DNA from: Phalacrocorax aristotelis
Lineage: Eukaryota > Chordata > Aves > Suliformes > Phalacrocoracidae
Direction of reading: 5' to 3'
NCBI RefSeq assembly: GCF_949628215.1
Contig: NC_134288.1
Span: forward strand, 4,154,001-4,218,000
Length of the DNA: 64,000 bases
In this document: positions 46,001-61,000 of the stretch, in pieces
Numbering within the stretch: the stretch's first letter is position 1
How the letters are laid out: each line of letters starts with the position of its first letter
Translations under genes and position numbers: made by a program
The notes under the pieces: generated by a model
What the model saw: the letters and a program-made list of their open reading frames with translations, nothing else
Databases searched by the model: none
What the model was told of the DNA's origin: nothing

Positions 46001-49000
46001 AAATAAGACCTGATGGGGTTTATGCTGTGGCTCCTTGGAGGCAAAGGAACACTTCGGCTCAGCTGATCAAGCTGAAGTCCCTGTAGCAAGACGGCACACA
46101 CTTCATCTGCTGCAAGTCAGCTGTGAAAAGCATGTATATACCATGAAATCAGAAGATATTTAGGTGTACCTATGTGAATCTCTGTAGGCAGAGCAGTATA
46201 ATAATGGACTAACCAGTGATTTGTCGGCAAACTGGTGTGCTTTTGGTGCAGTCCCAAGAGCAGATCGTCAGCACTGGTCTCACTCTCACAGGATTGCCAA
46301 GGCTTAGCGGAAAAAATCAGATGGAAAAAGAGAGTCCATTTTTCCAGCTGTATTTCGTGATCTGCTGTTCCTAGGAATAGATGCTTCCCTTAGCAGTATA
46401 GTCCCTATCCACTCTGAAAAAAACTCTGTGGAAGGAAAACATTTTCTGCCTTGGACATCCAGATTTCCAGCTCCTACCATTACAGGTTATGAGTAGTCTG
46501 TAGTAGTTTCCTAACTCTGAGAAAATATTTTGTTCTCTAATAAGTTTTGTTTCCTCCTTACAACACCACCATCACCACCAGAAAAAAAAAAACATTCACA
46601 TGAATATAATCCACTTTAGTAGCTCTAACTGTATGGATCTTAGCAGGCCTCTTCAGTAGAGGGCAGCTAGCGAGTATTGGAAAGCCTGGACATGCTTTTT
46701 GCGTAACAGGGACCAGAGCTCTGTGATACTAGAAATGCTCAAAAGCAGTAGTGTTGGACTGAAGTAGTCTTGTTTTGTGTGACTGAAGATGAGTGGGAAG
46801 AGAACTATAGTAGATGTGATATTCCTTGCCCCTCTGCTTTTGCTAGATACCCCTACAGATTTTGTTTTCTTTCAGAATCAGTTAAAGAAACTTAGGCAGT
46901 TTCAAGGAAAAATTAATCACTGAGAAGTTAATATAATTTTACATATTAGTTGATTTATTTTTCTCTGCAAGTAAGACCATCAAAACAAACATTAGTAGCC
47001 GTAATTGCTATCTGGCAGATTCTGTAGTGGTTTTGAAGAGGTGCTGGTGTTAAAGATCTTTGCTGGAGTTGTTCTGCTCTTGGAAACGCTGTGGGGAGAT
47101 TCGCGAGACCTGTTATTTGCCTTGGTAGACTGGCTCTTTCTCCAGTGACGGTGAGCAGAGCAGTGGTCTGGGAGTCGTGGGATGCTTAGAGCTGGCTAGG
47201 AGCTATGGCAGGTTGTATCCTGGGACACCGTGTCCTTGGGCTCGTGCCTGGCTTTTGGGTTGGCAGGAGAAAGTATGGTGGGCTCCATCAGGGTTGTGGA
47301 GAGACAGGAGTTATGAGAAACTCGATCCACACTTTGAAGAATCTAGGAGCTAGAGATGGGCTGGAAATAGGTGTTCTTATGTGGCCTTCCCCCAGCAGAG
47401 TTTCTTTTTATGATTTTATAATTAATAAATTTTATAATTTTGGGGGCTCTGACATGTTCCTGATGACCTGCCACATGCAGGTGACCAGCCGCGTTGGTTG
47501 CTGCCCCACGGCTGCAGGGTAGCTGTTCATGGCTTCTCCCTTGGAATGCTTTCCAGAATCACTGTATAGGCCAGAAGCTGTGTTTCTGTAGCATGCTGTT
47601 GTGTTAACATGAAATCCTTGGGCAGGGGGCATTTACCTTGGTTGTAGGGCTTTTTTTGTGAAACGTCGTGTGAGGAGAGAGATGGCTTAGCCAGGCTGAT
47701 GCATGTTTGTTAGCGACTGAAAAGGAAAATATAATGAAGAGCTGGGATGATGGGGCACTCCCCAAAATACTGAATAATCATTCTCCTGGCAGTCGGTCAG
47801 AGATGACTTCCTAAGTCATTACTGTTCAGAGGAAAATTAAAGATTTAATTGCACAAATATTAGTTTCCTGTTTTTTAAAGGTGCAGCCTAAAAAGGTTTG
47901 AAGGAAAGGATATGGAAAAGCTTTGATTTTATTAAAAATATGTAAAGACCACATGCTTGCATCTGTTTCTTGAGATCCATAACCTTGTGTATCTTTTTCC
48001 TTTTAAACTTTCAGAACATTTGAATATGCACTTTGGAAGTGGTCAGGGATAATACTGAAAATGGAAATTATGCTTTTTCTAAAATGCTTCCAACCTTACC
48101 TTAATGCATGGTTGCAACAAAAAACTGAATTAAGAAAAGTTACAACTGATGTGTCATAGCTTAAAGTCTACCACGGCCCAAACCCTTTAGTGCTGTAAAG
48201 GATGCTTGGACACGGGAGTCACTGTTCATTGCTTTTTGAAAGATCACAGAAAATGTCCTCCTGTAGGAAGTGTTCAGCAAGGCAGTGGAATGTTTGAAGG
48301 GTAAAATGTGAAATAGAAACACAGTTTTAGGAAAACTGTTATCCCCACGCTGGAGAGCAAAGGGGAGGATTAGCTCATGGTATTTCTGCCACTGTCATGT
48401 GCTCGTGGGCCTTCGGTTCGTCAGCAGCTGTCATCATGGGAAGACATGGAGATGTATCACTGACCACAGCTTAGAAAAGTGGTGGAGACAAGGTTAGGAA
48501 AATCAGAGGTTTACTCTGTAAGGCAATGAAAATTGTCACAATGCAGGAACACAAATGGAAAGGCAAATCCTTACTGGAAGAGGAAGGGATTTCAAAGCAA
48601 TCATGACTACAGGAGATTTCAGGCCAGTAACAAATGTTTTAGCAAGGCTTTAACACGGTTGTGACCGTGTGCAGGGACACGGGCACAAGGCAGCCGGGAG
48701 GATAAGCAGCTTCTGTCGGAGGGACCGTACCTGGAGGACGGCAGTCATAGGTAGGAACAGCAGTAGCAAATACTATAGCAAAGTGGAGAGGGAGCAAGGA
48801 AAGGGGAACTAAACTGATCAAGGGATGGATTTCGGTAAATATTAACATATAACTTAATATAACTTGATGAAGATTTAGGTATTATTCAAAATTATTTATT
48901 GACTATTATGCTAATGGATGCTGGCGCATTTTAAAAGGAATTATGACACAGGAGGGGTAGAAATTTAAAAGGAATATGTAGATTTGTGTGTAGTGTCTTT

Positions 49001-52000
49001 GTTCAGCTCTTCGTATACTTTCAAGAAAAATTTTGTACAAAAATTACTTAAACTCTGTAGTAGGAAAGTATTCCTGTGGTATTTATCAGTCTTTGGGGTA
49101 ATCTTCTGGGAAATACTGGGCTCCAGTCCTTTGGGAGACTTGAAAGAGAAAACCACTCGGTCAGCTCTACCTTGCAGTCACAGAGAGGCTTGATGACGCA
49201 TTTTTAACTCTGTACTGAAATCCTCTTGGAAGTCTTTGATTTCCCTTCCAGCAAAACCACACTGCCATGGCTTTACCAGTGCGGCTGGAGGCGGGGGAGA
49301 TGGCTGGTACTGGTTAGGCATCCGATCACCCGGCTGGTGAGCAGCGTTCAGGCAGCTGCCGGTGTAAAACTGGCATCGCGCAGACTGCTTGGACTATGAC
49401 GTGGATGGGAGCTCTGGGCCTGGGCTGGAGTTAGTGCCTGCCGCCTTGTTTCAGAGGCTTGCCTGGAATATAACCGCTTCTGGAGAGCCACAACGTGCCG
49501 CCCCGCCGGGCTGCTTGGTTTGCGATTCAAAATTTGGATGTGTTACGACAAAATTCTGAGAAATGGCTCTGTGGTGTCTTGGTGTTTGTACCATTTTGGT
49601 TTACTGTGCCTGGCTGGTAGGGAAGTTTTGATGCTCGTTCTTTTGTTTTCTCAGTAATTGGTACTTACTCTGTCTGCTAATGCCAGTGAGGTGCGGCGGT
49701 TCATAACCCCTGCGACCATTGGTTAGGTAGGCTGCTTCTGTTAATTCATGCCATTTCCAGCTGGGCTTCTGCAACCTCACCTTCTTGCTAGACAGTATCT
49801 GTCTTCTCAATCTTTGTATGCAAGATTTCAGAGACTTTATCCAGAGCTATTCAGTGAATGGAGAAAATTTCTGGGAAATCAGTGTTTGGTTGGGCTTATC
49901 CTGCTTGGATGAGACCAAAAAAATGCTGGAGAGGAAAAGGGGCCCCAAAAGACCCAGTGCTAATTTTGATGACTCTTCAATAATGTCTGCCCAAAAAGAG
50001 CAAGAAGGAAATCGACCTTGCTTATAAATGAAAACCATTGACTAGCTGCTATTACAGAAATCATGAGATGCAGTTTTTAACCAAAATGGCTGTAAAGACA
50101 GACAGCTCCATACAATCTAATTGAATTTTAATCCCTCCATGCAATCCAAAATCTTTGCGTTGGCAAATACCGCCCCGCCACAATGGAAATATTCAGAGCC
50201 AGGGTAGCCTCATAAGTACAGAATAGGGATCACAGGCTAGAGCTTGCAATGAAACCAAAGCCATGTATTAAATCAAGAGAAAGAAAATATTTTTTTTTAA
50301 AGCAGTTAAAAGATGATGAGAGCAAGGAAACATTTGCTTCATTCTTTCATAATTTCAGTTCTGAAAGTTTTCTGCAGGTCAGCACAAGTGAATGCCTCTC
50401 AGTCTGGGATAGGGAGAGGAAGACCTGCTAGTACAGAAATGAGAATGGAGGTGGATCCTGCCCCGGACCAGGAAGTGTACGTGCGATTAACTAATGTGTT
50501 AAGCCCAGGACAAGGTTTTAACATTTATTAAGGTTTTTTGGCCTTTCTAATAGCACTTGGATGCTGAATTCTGTGCTGTGCTACTGGAACCTGAGATTGC
50601 AGCCTGTGCACGTCATTGCTGCCTGTGGTATCTCCACATCAGCTGGAGCCAGACAGTTGGATTCTTTCCCTGGCGTTCTGCTGCGCGGTCTTTGCGTTTT
50701 ACCCAGCAATTAATCCGGTTCCTCCCACTGCTTGTGGGGGTGTGTACTCCTCCTGCACCTGAGATGGGGTAGTGGTAGAGCTCCTTGCTCTCTCTGTGCT
50801 GGGTATTCCAAGGAGGAATGGAAATTTGTGACTTCAAAGGAGCTGACCCATTACTCACAGTCCAGACGATGAGAAGCCATTTTGACTTCGTAGTTTCATC
50901 CTGCCGTTTGTTGTGAGTGGCCTCCTCAGAAGGAACTCTGTGTCGTTCTCCAGCAGTGCTGGTTGACTACTCTTATTTAGAAGTCAGACAGCAGAGAAAA
51001 GTTTAAAACTGGAGTGTTTTGTGTCCCAGCTTTGCTCATGTTGCTTCAATCACCCCTTGTAGCAGGAAAACCTGATACTTCAAGAGCCTTTAAATTCTTA
51101 GTTACGTACAGATTTGTGTATTATATCAGGAAAAGAACCCTATCTGGGAAGCTTAGAAGAAGAGCAAGGACCTATAGCAGCTGATGTTGCCAGTCTGAGT
51201 TTTCACGTGCTTGCATCAGTTTTCTGGTCTTCTGTATGCTGTCTAACAAGCAGAGAAAAGGGTTAAATTCTCAGTCAGAAATTGAGGTATATTTGCATAT
51301 AATTGTCTAAGCAGGAATTGAATAGCCCTTTGGAATTGTAGGCTGAGGTCTATCTGAGAAGGATGTCTTGGCTGAAACAATAAGCAAGATTTCCTGGCTG
51401 TTAACGATTAACAATGAACATTAAGCAGGCTGGAGGGAAACAATGCAAGTTAACCACAGAAAGGTTCGGGGAAGTGACTTACGCAGAATGAGAGCAGCTT
51501 AGAGGAGTAAGAGAAAATCCCCAAGTGTTGCACAGAGATGCAGTCTTGCTGGCCTGAGGATTGGGTTTTTTTCCTTGTTTTCTTTTTTTATTTGGAAGGC
51601 ATATAAAAATTTTGTAAAACCAGCCAGAAATCCTGTAGACTGTAATTATTGTTTTCTGCCTTACCTTTCTGCGCAAGGGTAAGTCCCTATTTTGGGGCTG
51701 GTCTAGGTATCTCTGAAGTATCATTAAGGAAGGGAGTTGAATTTTGGTCAGCATTGACTGGATGGTGAACTTGCATGAATAGCTGCTCCTTTACAGCATC
51801 TGCTGGCAGTAACCTGGAAGTGTTCAGGCTTCAAAATGTCTTTCGTGGATTCTAAGCAGAATATTTTTTAGCCTTGTGTTGCTACTTCATTTTTTTTCAG
51901 GTGTAAAATACAGTGGTGAATATTGAGAAATTTTTTTAATATATTTTGGGGAGAAGGAGGAAAATGGAGAGTTTGCACAAATGTAGCAAATGCTGAGGTT

Positions 52001-55000
52001 CCTTTATGTGGTTGCAGCCTGCTTCCTCGAGGATAATGCCTGTGTTCTATTGATTTAGTTGTTGGTCTCCATTTATAACCAGCCTAAGACTACAGAGGAA
52101 ATTTTCACTGTATCTTTGATACATTATTCTGGCGTCTGCTTGGAAAATCTTAGTGGTTTGGGTCATTGCTATGACCAATAGTGGCTTCAGGGATTTGGCT
52201 GAGGAAGTACTCATTACTAGCTGAATGTGAGTTATGAAGCCTTCCCACCTTCGGTGTTCTGTCTACCTTAGACTAGTGTCGTTTTTGATAGTGTCAGGGG
52301 CCCCCATTTCCTCCTTCAGTGTCCCTTCAGTCGGAATTCTGCTAGTGGAATTACTCAGACTAATGTGTTCCCATTTAAAAATATTTGATCAATATAAAAA
52401 TACGGAATGAGATTAAGTACTCTTAAGTGATAACATCAGCTTTAAGCCCTGTCCTGCTAAAGATACTTTGACCGTTGGTAAGATTCTGCGCCTACCAGTC
52501 CTGGATAAATTGCTGCGTGGAAAGAGGTACTGGATTTTGTAATGGTACTCTCTTCAAAAAACTATTTTCCTGTGATATTCTGATACTGATATTCTGGGGA
52601 GGTGATAAGGTGGTTTTCCTGGTTGTGAGGCATTGGATGCATGGGAATTATGTTCTTCCTTTGTTGCAGATCACAGAGGCCTTGTTAAAGGAAAGAGATA
52701 AACAAGCGAAATGGAATGGGATTCCCTTACTGTTGCAAAAGTTGTATGAACATAGCCATCCAAACAGCGATTTCTCGCAGTGCCAAAGCATCTTACGGGT
52801 ACTGTCTACACTGTTCTTCCTGCAAGTTAGGGGTTATTTTGTTGTTGCTTTCTTTAGTCTCCTGTGATCATATTCTAACTCATTTTTGAAACTGTTTGCA
52901 TGATAATATCTGTGAATTGGCTGATAGGTGAGAGCTGGGAATGTGTGTAATTGATTAGTCAGCAGATCACACAGATAGTTGTGTTTATACTGATGAAGAG
53001 TTTTCTTTCTGAACTTTTTTTTTACTGCATGCAGGAAATTTCTCCACTTCTTTCAATGGAAGCCATGGCATTTGTTACAGAAGATAGAAAAGCTGCTCAA
53101 GAGTCCACTTTCCCAAATACATACACATTTGACTTATTTGGAGGAGTTGATGTAAGTGTCGTGGTTGGTTTGTTGTGTTTTTTTGTTGTTTTTGTTTTTT
53201 CATCAATGATATCAAAAGGTTTCTGCATGATGGTCATACCACTGGGAAATCTGTGAGTGAGGTCTTTGAGACCTTTGAAGCATCTAAATGCAAGCTACAG
53301 AATGACTTTACCAGTTTGATGTTAAGCGTTAGAATTGTGCCTGTTTCGGTTAATCAAAATGTGAAAAGGGTGTATTTTCCAAGGTATTATATCATCAAAA
53401 GTGAGGCGGTGCTTCTTATATATGGTATAGAAGACCTGGCTGTTTCTTCAGATAGTATGTTTTTAACTTAAAAAGGCTAGACCTCTAAGTTCTCAGTTAA
53501 AATAGTTTCAAATGATTTCTAGTTGTGAGATTAAATACTAAGTTCATACTGGAGCACTGAGAATTTCACTTAGCCATGAAGGATATGTGGTGGGTTTTAA
53601 AGCCCACTGGGGCACTCCTAGCCAAGTTGTGTGTGTGTATTGCTGGAAAAGTTCTTAAACAGAGCTGAAAGGTTTATGTAGACATTCTGGCAATTTTTCT
53701 TTTTGTATGTTTAATACTGCACAAATAATACCCAAGTTTACTCAGCATTATGGTGGCAGACTTTGGGACCTTAGCTTTCATTAGAAATGTATGATTTCTA
53801 TTTTCCAGTGAACTAATTGACACTTTCTTTCCCCCTCCCTTTTTTTCTGTTTGGTCCAACTAAACAGTGTCTTTGCTACTCCCTTCTTGTTACACTTAGC
53901 ATGCCTTTACTTAAGTAAAACTTCTATTTAGGTTATATTGTTTTGAAAGTAGCCCTGGTTTAGTTGCTGTTATTCTGTCAACTGAGGACAAAAGTCTTCA
54001 GCTACCCAAGCAATTTAAAAGCTTGTATGAAAATGTACTAAATTTCCCTTGTTTTTAAAGGGAAATAGTGATACTTCCTGTAGAAGTGCTTTAGTATAAG
54101 AATGCACAGAATAAGCGTGTGTGCGTGTCGGGTTGGATTGGGTTTCTTTCCTGGTTGGTTGGGTTTTGTTGGTTTCTTATTTTTTCTTGGGCTGGAGATG
54201 GTAAATATCAGATACACTATTATTTCCTGGCACAGCGGCCAGGTTTGGCTGATACAAGTGGGTTTAATCTGGTTAAAGGCAGTGGTAGAAGTGAGTGCTA
54301 TGTGTGTTTGAAAATTCTACCCTAGTACTTGGAAGAGCAGTCTAGTCTGCTGGTTCCCTGTATGCCATGTGCTGATTCTGTGTTGCAGCATTTTGAACTG
54401 TGAAGCATGAGTAACTTTGAAGGACACTAAATTTGCAGTGTACTCTGTATGCTGTAATGTTTGGTAGTATATTCCTTAAACTATTTTTGGGTTCTGATAG
54501 CCTTTACATCAAGGAGGAAAAAAATACAGTTGTGTCTCCTCCCTCTATATGAATATATGTAAAATATTACCTGAGTACAAACATGTGAACTGATACACAA
54601 GGCTCGTGGACTTGGGACCTGAATGGAACCCCATTCCAAGAAATAAGATCTCATAACTCCCTTTGTGCTCCTTCTGTCTCTGGTGAGGCGCCTTCTTACC
54701 TATTCTCTTTCTGCCATTGGACCCTTGCGCTTCTTGGTGCATACTGTTGCAGTTTCAGTAGGGAGGCTGAAGAAAGCCCTCTCCAAGGAGTGTCTCACAC
54801 CACTGCAGTCCAGTCCCTGGAGTGTATGTGAGGAGCATACCAGTTCTGTAAGAATAAGGTGATAAATACATGGTGGGTTATAGTATTGACCAGGAAAAAC
54901 TAATACTGGCCGAAAAGGTTCGCTCTGTGGCAAGGCAGGAGTAACCACGGCCACCTGTAAAAGACACTTGTTGGAGTAGGTGTTCTTTCCCAGGAGAGCA

Positions 55001-58000
55001 GTGCATAGGAATATCTTTGGATGCTTATCTCGGGTACCAAGCCTTGAGGTGTGCATTCTTCTCCTACTAACGGCTTACGTTTTATGCGTACTAGATTACT
55101 GCTGCAGTCACTTTTCCCTACTATACTGATGCTACAGCTGCTATTACAAATATTGCTGGAAAATGTGTATCCCTCTTTAAAGTGCCTGTTTGTTTATTTG
55201 TCCGTGCTTAAAATGTGAGCAGAGCCTCCAGTGCTATCAGATGTTTTCTGGTGTGTCTGGGTAGGTAGTTCATTAACAGAAGGGTAAAGTTAAGTTGGGG
55301 CAAATAGGGCAAGTTGTAAAACATAAGTATATTGTCAGTTGGCATGACTTGACTGCGTGATGCCTATATCGCTCTTAACAATTTTAAACTGAATTTTAAA
55401 ACTAGGGGCTTTTTGCAGTATTTCTTGCAGAAGTCATCAGTTCCTTCTAGTGGCTAACTCATTTTTAAATAAAATACTATTTTTAAAATGTTTTAAAATA
55501 AACTGGTGGTATAGGCTAGAACAAGTAAAGATCAGTTCTACATCTATCAGAATCATGGCGCTAGTCTTGGAAGGCGGACTGTTGCATTCCTTAAATAGAA
55601 ATGAGACAACACTTCGCGTATCTGTAAATGTTATATGTAAGTATACACATAAGGTGCATGTACACAAGCAGTGGCTTGCTCTTTATTGGTGAGATTAAAA
55701 TCTGGAGCAACTAAATTCTGTTATGTCTGGGCCTGAACTGTGTTTTGAAGCCCAGCAAGATTTGCGGGGAGCCTTTGCAAAATTTGCATCTCTCTGCAGA
55801 TTACTGCTAAAGATTTGTTATTTTGGGAGATGTGTGATAGCCATCCTCGATGTTATCTGGACGCATGTAAAATAACAATCATTGCAGACTCAAATTCTTT
55901 AAAACTTGCCAGTGGGAGATTGTTTTATACAACTGTTCTTATTTCTTCAGGGTAAATACTACTATTTTTTTGTCAATGTAATTTTGACACCAGTGGGCTT
56001 TTAATTGTAGAGCTTCCGTTATTCACCTCTGTGACTTAAGCAGAGACAGGACTAAGTTTGGATTTGTCACTGACAGATTAGTCGGTTATTTGTATCCCAA
56101 TGATTATTCCCTTAATTCTTTATCTTGTTGTTACAGCTCTTAGTAGAAATTCTCATGAGACCGACTCTTATTACACAGAAAAAGAAACAGAAAAGTAAGT
56201 AAACAGTCATTTTGTCCTTTTATTTCATTCTTGCTTTGTGTCCTCATTCAGACAGAAATTATTCTATTTTTTCTGTTACTGTCTTTCCATACCAGCAATT
56301 CCTTGTTCCTAAATGAATCATTGGTTTCTTTGTTCTTGCAGTACTGATTCATGGTGGGATTTAGGACAGTCACCTGTTGTAAAGCACAGCTCAGGAGTAT
56401 TCATGCACTCAGCGTAACGTACTTCTCTGAATGCAGTAAATCTGCACTCACTGGAAATAATAAGCCACAACATAGTTATGTAATAAGAGTTAGAGAGATG
56501 TGAGATAATGAAAAGTATGCTGACCTAGTCGTAGTGACTACTGATTTCCAAGCTGCTATAAGGAGAATTTGCCAGTGGGGCACAGTCGCTTCAGTGCAAC
56601 TTTCCTGCTGGAGCAGCTTTAGTTTAGTGTTTTCATTTCTCCTGTCTGTGATTCTGCTGGTTCCCTGAACCCTTCTGAGGAAAGGAAATGGTACATATGC
56701 TCCATGCCCGTCAGCCAGGGAACTTCAAAGGTGAAGTAACTTGAACTTGAGCTAGAGGCAGCTGTTGTGTGTTTGTACTGAAAACATATTTTAAATATTA
56801 AATTGCTGGAGTAAATCAGATTGAAAGCTTTTCTATGAATTCCTGATGCTGCGTGGAGAAAACTGCATGAGCTGTCCTATTTTTTTCCCCCATGCGTAGT
56901 AACTGGAGCTAACGTGCCTCGGCAGTTTCTCACATTGACAAATTTTGAGTTGACCTATGATATTTTTCCTAAAACACTGTTTACAACCGTACCGTTTTCT
57001 TTTTTGTGTGACTAAGAAGTGCACCAGACCACAAGTACATCTCTGTGGTCCAAGGCAGTGCTGACAGTAGTTTTGGAAGAAAGCATGTGAACAGGTCAGG
57101 TATAGAGTGTTTCTTCATCTGGTTTCTAGCCTGCAAGGCATTTGCACGTGTGATTCGAGCTAGCAGTTAGCCTGAAATTGTCACCCATTTTACAGCTATT
57201 CATGTCACTACTGTGGAAGTTAGTGGTCCTTGGCACCACATAGCTAGTGAATGTCTGTTTTCTCCTTTGCAGTAAGTGATGACCTCATCAAGGACTGTTT
57301 AAGCATACTGTACAACACGTGTATATGTGTAAGTACAACTGCTGTGGAAAAGTGTTCTGCTAGTCATTTTATACGTGCCACTTGATAAGACAACATACAG
57401 ACTCTCTTAAGCATAATTTAAACTTACTCTGAAACTTTTCATTAAAATTCCATCAGTTAAATACCAGACCGCCCTATACTTTTATGTTACTTAAATAATT
57501 TCTGTTTTCCTAGTCGCATTGTCAAGTTTAAACCCTCTTGTTTGGATCTTTCTGTATCTGTTTCCATAGGAAAGCTGTGCCAGCCTTTGTTGTATTCAAA
57601 TTTAAAATCTGAAGCTGGAAATGGATGCCTGCTGGCTTGAGATACAGCTAGTCTTGTTCAGTAATGGTGTTTGCAAGTTGTTTTAAGTTGGATCCTGCAA
57701 CTCCTTCATGTGTTGGATATTAGTTCAGTTCAGTTAATGGCAGATCAGTACTGAGAAAGATGCTGGGTTAAAGGCCTGTTGAAATACCTTGCCATTAAAA
57801 ATCTGAAACTACGAGCGCGTGCCTCAGATTATGCATACAGGGAACATCGTCAGGATTGTTTACTTAATCATTTTATTATGTCATAACCTAGGGAGCATTA
57901 TTTAACAAAAATTTAATAAAAGGCAGTTACTGGCTTGGAGCTCTTCCAAAGGCATCAACCTAATCTCGAGAGTTTGAGTCTTAATAGATCATGTTCTCAC

Positions 58001-61000
58001 TGTATCTGTGTACACAGGGGAGGGGGAAGAGAGGGAACACTTTTTTTGACTTGTATGATTCTTTCTTTTTTAAGTACAGGTAATGCAGCTTTTGCAAACT
58101 GAATAGCGTAATATGCTAAGAAACAAGTTTGCAATTTATAGACTAGATGCTGTTTTAATTCACTTCAGTTTTACTTCTTTCTTGAATAAGAAGTGTTCAG
58201 GATCACAGAAATGTTGTGTGTGCAATATTAACTGTTCTCATGCTTCTGTGTAAATATTCAGGTAGTATCTGAGCTAGTCTTGTTCTGTGAGCACTGGTAA
58301 TAATGTCAGTCATACATAATAGACAGCTTTCCAAGTGGTAAGGATGTAGTTTTAAGCTATGTTTAATTCCAGAAAAGACTGGCTGTGCTCTCGGCAGAGA
58401 TCAGAGCGTGAAAGCTGGCCTTAATGAACTTGGTGATGAACCAGAGTTCGTGCTTTAGCATGACTTTTGGGTCATCACCAAGTTTATTAAGGCCAATGCC
58501 TGATTCTGGTTGCCCAGAGTCTGCCCGGCTGAGAGCGGTGTGAACAGTTTAGAAGGAACCTGGGGACTACATTTACATACCATAAAATGAAGCTGGCTAC
58601 AGTTTGTGTGGCAAAGCAGAGACAAGCCTCTGTGACGTAATTTCCAGGCAGTGGAAAGTGTTTACTTTTGATTCAGGCAAGTAAACAACTGCCTTGAGTT
58701 GAAGCCTCACGTCCTGGAGCCTGTAGTTTTTGCAAGCATCATGTTAACTTCAAACAACGACTGGAGCTAGTTTTGGTCACCTTAAATACGATGTTTCCTG
58801 GTTTCAGGAATAGCTGATTCCATAACACATCACCTGTAAAACTCTCCTGCATGTGCCTGTAACATATGACTTGTCAGCGTGGGCTTTGACTCGGGGTCTG
58901 CTTGCTTTCTAGACGGAGGGAGTCACAAGGCGATTGGCGGAAAGAAATGACTTTGTGTTGTTCCTGTTTACACTGATGACAAACAAAAAGACATTCCTAC
59001 AAACTGCAACGCTCATTGAAGATATCCTGGGAGTTAAGAAGGTTAGTTACTGGTTTCTTAATTTTATTGGTATGGCTTTCCAGGCCAGTAGAGGAAAGAG
59101 CCGCCACTTTGAAGAGTTGCTGAAGATAATCCTCTAAGCTAGCATTCTCACTTTTTGTAGCTTATTTGAAACCTGACTGTTTGCAGTGATCATTAGCTTC
59201 GATCGCATTTCATTCGGAAGCCAAATTATGCATGTGGTATGGTACTTGTAATGCTTTTGCATAGCTTGCAGGGGATGATGGGGGGTGAGTGCCTAGCTGT
59301 CATTAAAGTACAACCAGTGTTTCGAATAAAGAAAATGAACCTCATAGAAATTCATTTTTCATCTTTGTCTTCTGATTACACTTCAGATATTTTAGTAGGC
59401 CTCCTGATACTTGGAAGGATTCCTGTGCTTCTCTTACCTCGGGCTTGTCACCTGTCACCTCTCTGAGAAGCTGTAGGCGTGGAAACAGGGCACTCAGGTC
59501 TTCTGCACAAACCAGGTTTTTGAACTTGCTTGCCAGCATCATTACAGCTCAGTGCCCTGATGAGCACTGGTGAGCAAATAAACTCTTAGAGGTGTAACCC
59601 TGGGACAACCCTGAATGAAATGTGTCCACGTACATTCGTGGAGAGGGTCAGGATTCTGTAACTTGTTACTGGTTTTCTTTAGAGTAAAGTCGAGGATAAT
59701 GTACTTCCTGAGGTAGGGAACAAGATTAGTTTATCTGAATGTAAATGGTTTGGGTTTTTTTTTTTCTGAAAACTGCTTTCAACATATTTTAAATATCTTT
59801 TGATGGAAAAGACTGATGCCTAGATTTTTTTTTCCTCAGTTCTTATCTGTGAGCTTCAAAGAGAATACAGAGAGAAGTGGAAAACTGAACTGAAGCTTTA
59901 CAATACCTAAATGCAATTTCTCTGTTGAATTAGTTTTTTTTAAAAAAAGCCCCCAGAATTTGACGTAGGTACTTAGTCTTTAAAAGGTGAATATCTATAC
60001 TTGTGGAGATGATAAACATAAGTGGCACCAGTTACAAATCACCGGTTTTCTTCAGGCTCTTCACTTTTCAGTGCCTGTTGGCTTCTTTTTTACTAACATT
60101 GAAATAAAACACATGTCACCAGGGAGGAGCTGTAGCTGAAGCCTTCTGGCTGCGTCTGTATTTCCTTATTGACCATCTTGTGTGACTCACTGTGATGTTG
60201 CTTCCTCCAGGAAATGATACAACTGGACGATATTCCCAATCTTGCAAGCCTTGTGTCCAGTTTTGATCAGCAGCAGCTTGCGAATTTCTGCAGGATCCTT
60301 GCTGTCACGATTTCTGAACTCGACACAGGAAGTGATGATAAGCACACGCTTCTTGCCAAAAATGCCCAGCAGAAAAAAAATTTGGGTCCTTCTCGAGCTG
60401 AAATTAATCAAGGTAATTTTTACATTGTGAACAAACACAGAAGAATACCGGTGTGTAAAGTTTCCCTCGTCTCATGTCATATCAGTGGTGTATGTTTCTA
60501 GAGGATACTGAAAGCATTCTGTCTTACAAAGGATTTTTTCATTATTCACTTTCCTCTAGCAGTTTCCTGGAAACAGTCTTTTCTGTTAATGAAACTTACT
60601 TTTTAGCTTTCAGTTTCGTATGGTGTTGGTAATTAGATGAGTAAATTTCTGTCATTGCAGCCCTGTCTGAGGAACTGAGTGGCTTAAAATAATTGAATTT
60701 GTTTTCTATTCCTCAGTCACTTCCATGTCCTTCCCTTCAGCAACTCTCAGTAATTCCATGTCCTTCTTTAAAATATGAATTCCTGAACTAAAACCGCATG
60801 CACTGTGGTCGCTGTTGGAGCGGTTCCTTCTCTGATTTTATCTGACATTGTCCTGAGCAGGATGTCTGCTTTTGTCAACAAGGAAAGTGTGCTTCATATT
60901 AATCACATTGCCCACCCTTACCACGCCAGCAGAATCTGAGCTCTAGTTTTGGGCACAGTGCGGTTTCCTTATTTTGCGGAGTACTTCTCAGATGCAGAAG

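Larger units (their letters stand above)
56195..58912 (+). other. TRPC4AP: TRPC4AP introns 4 and 5
   Basis: Intron 4 (56195-57272) shows nothing recognisable. Intron 5 (57329-58912) contains the long palindrome listed separately at 58387-58536. Confidence 0.65.
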
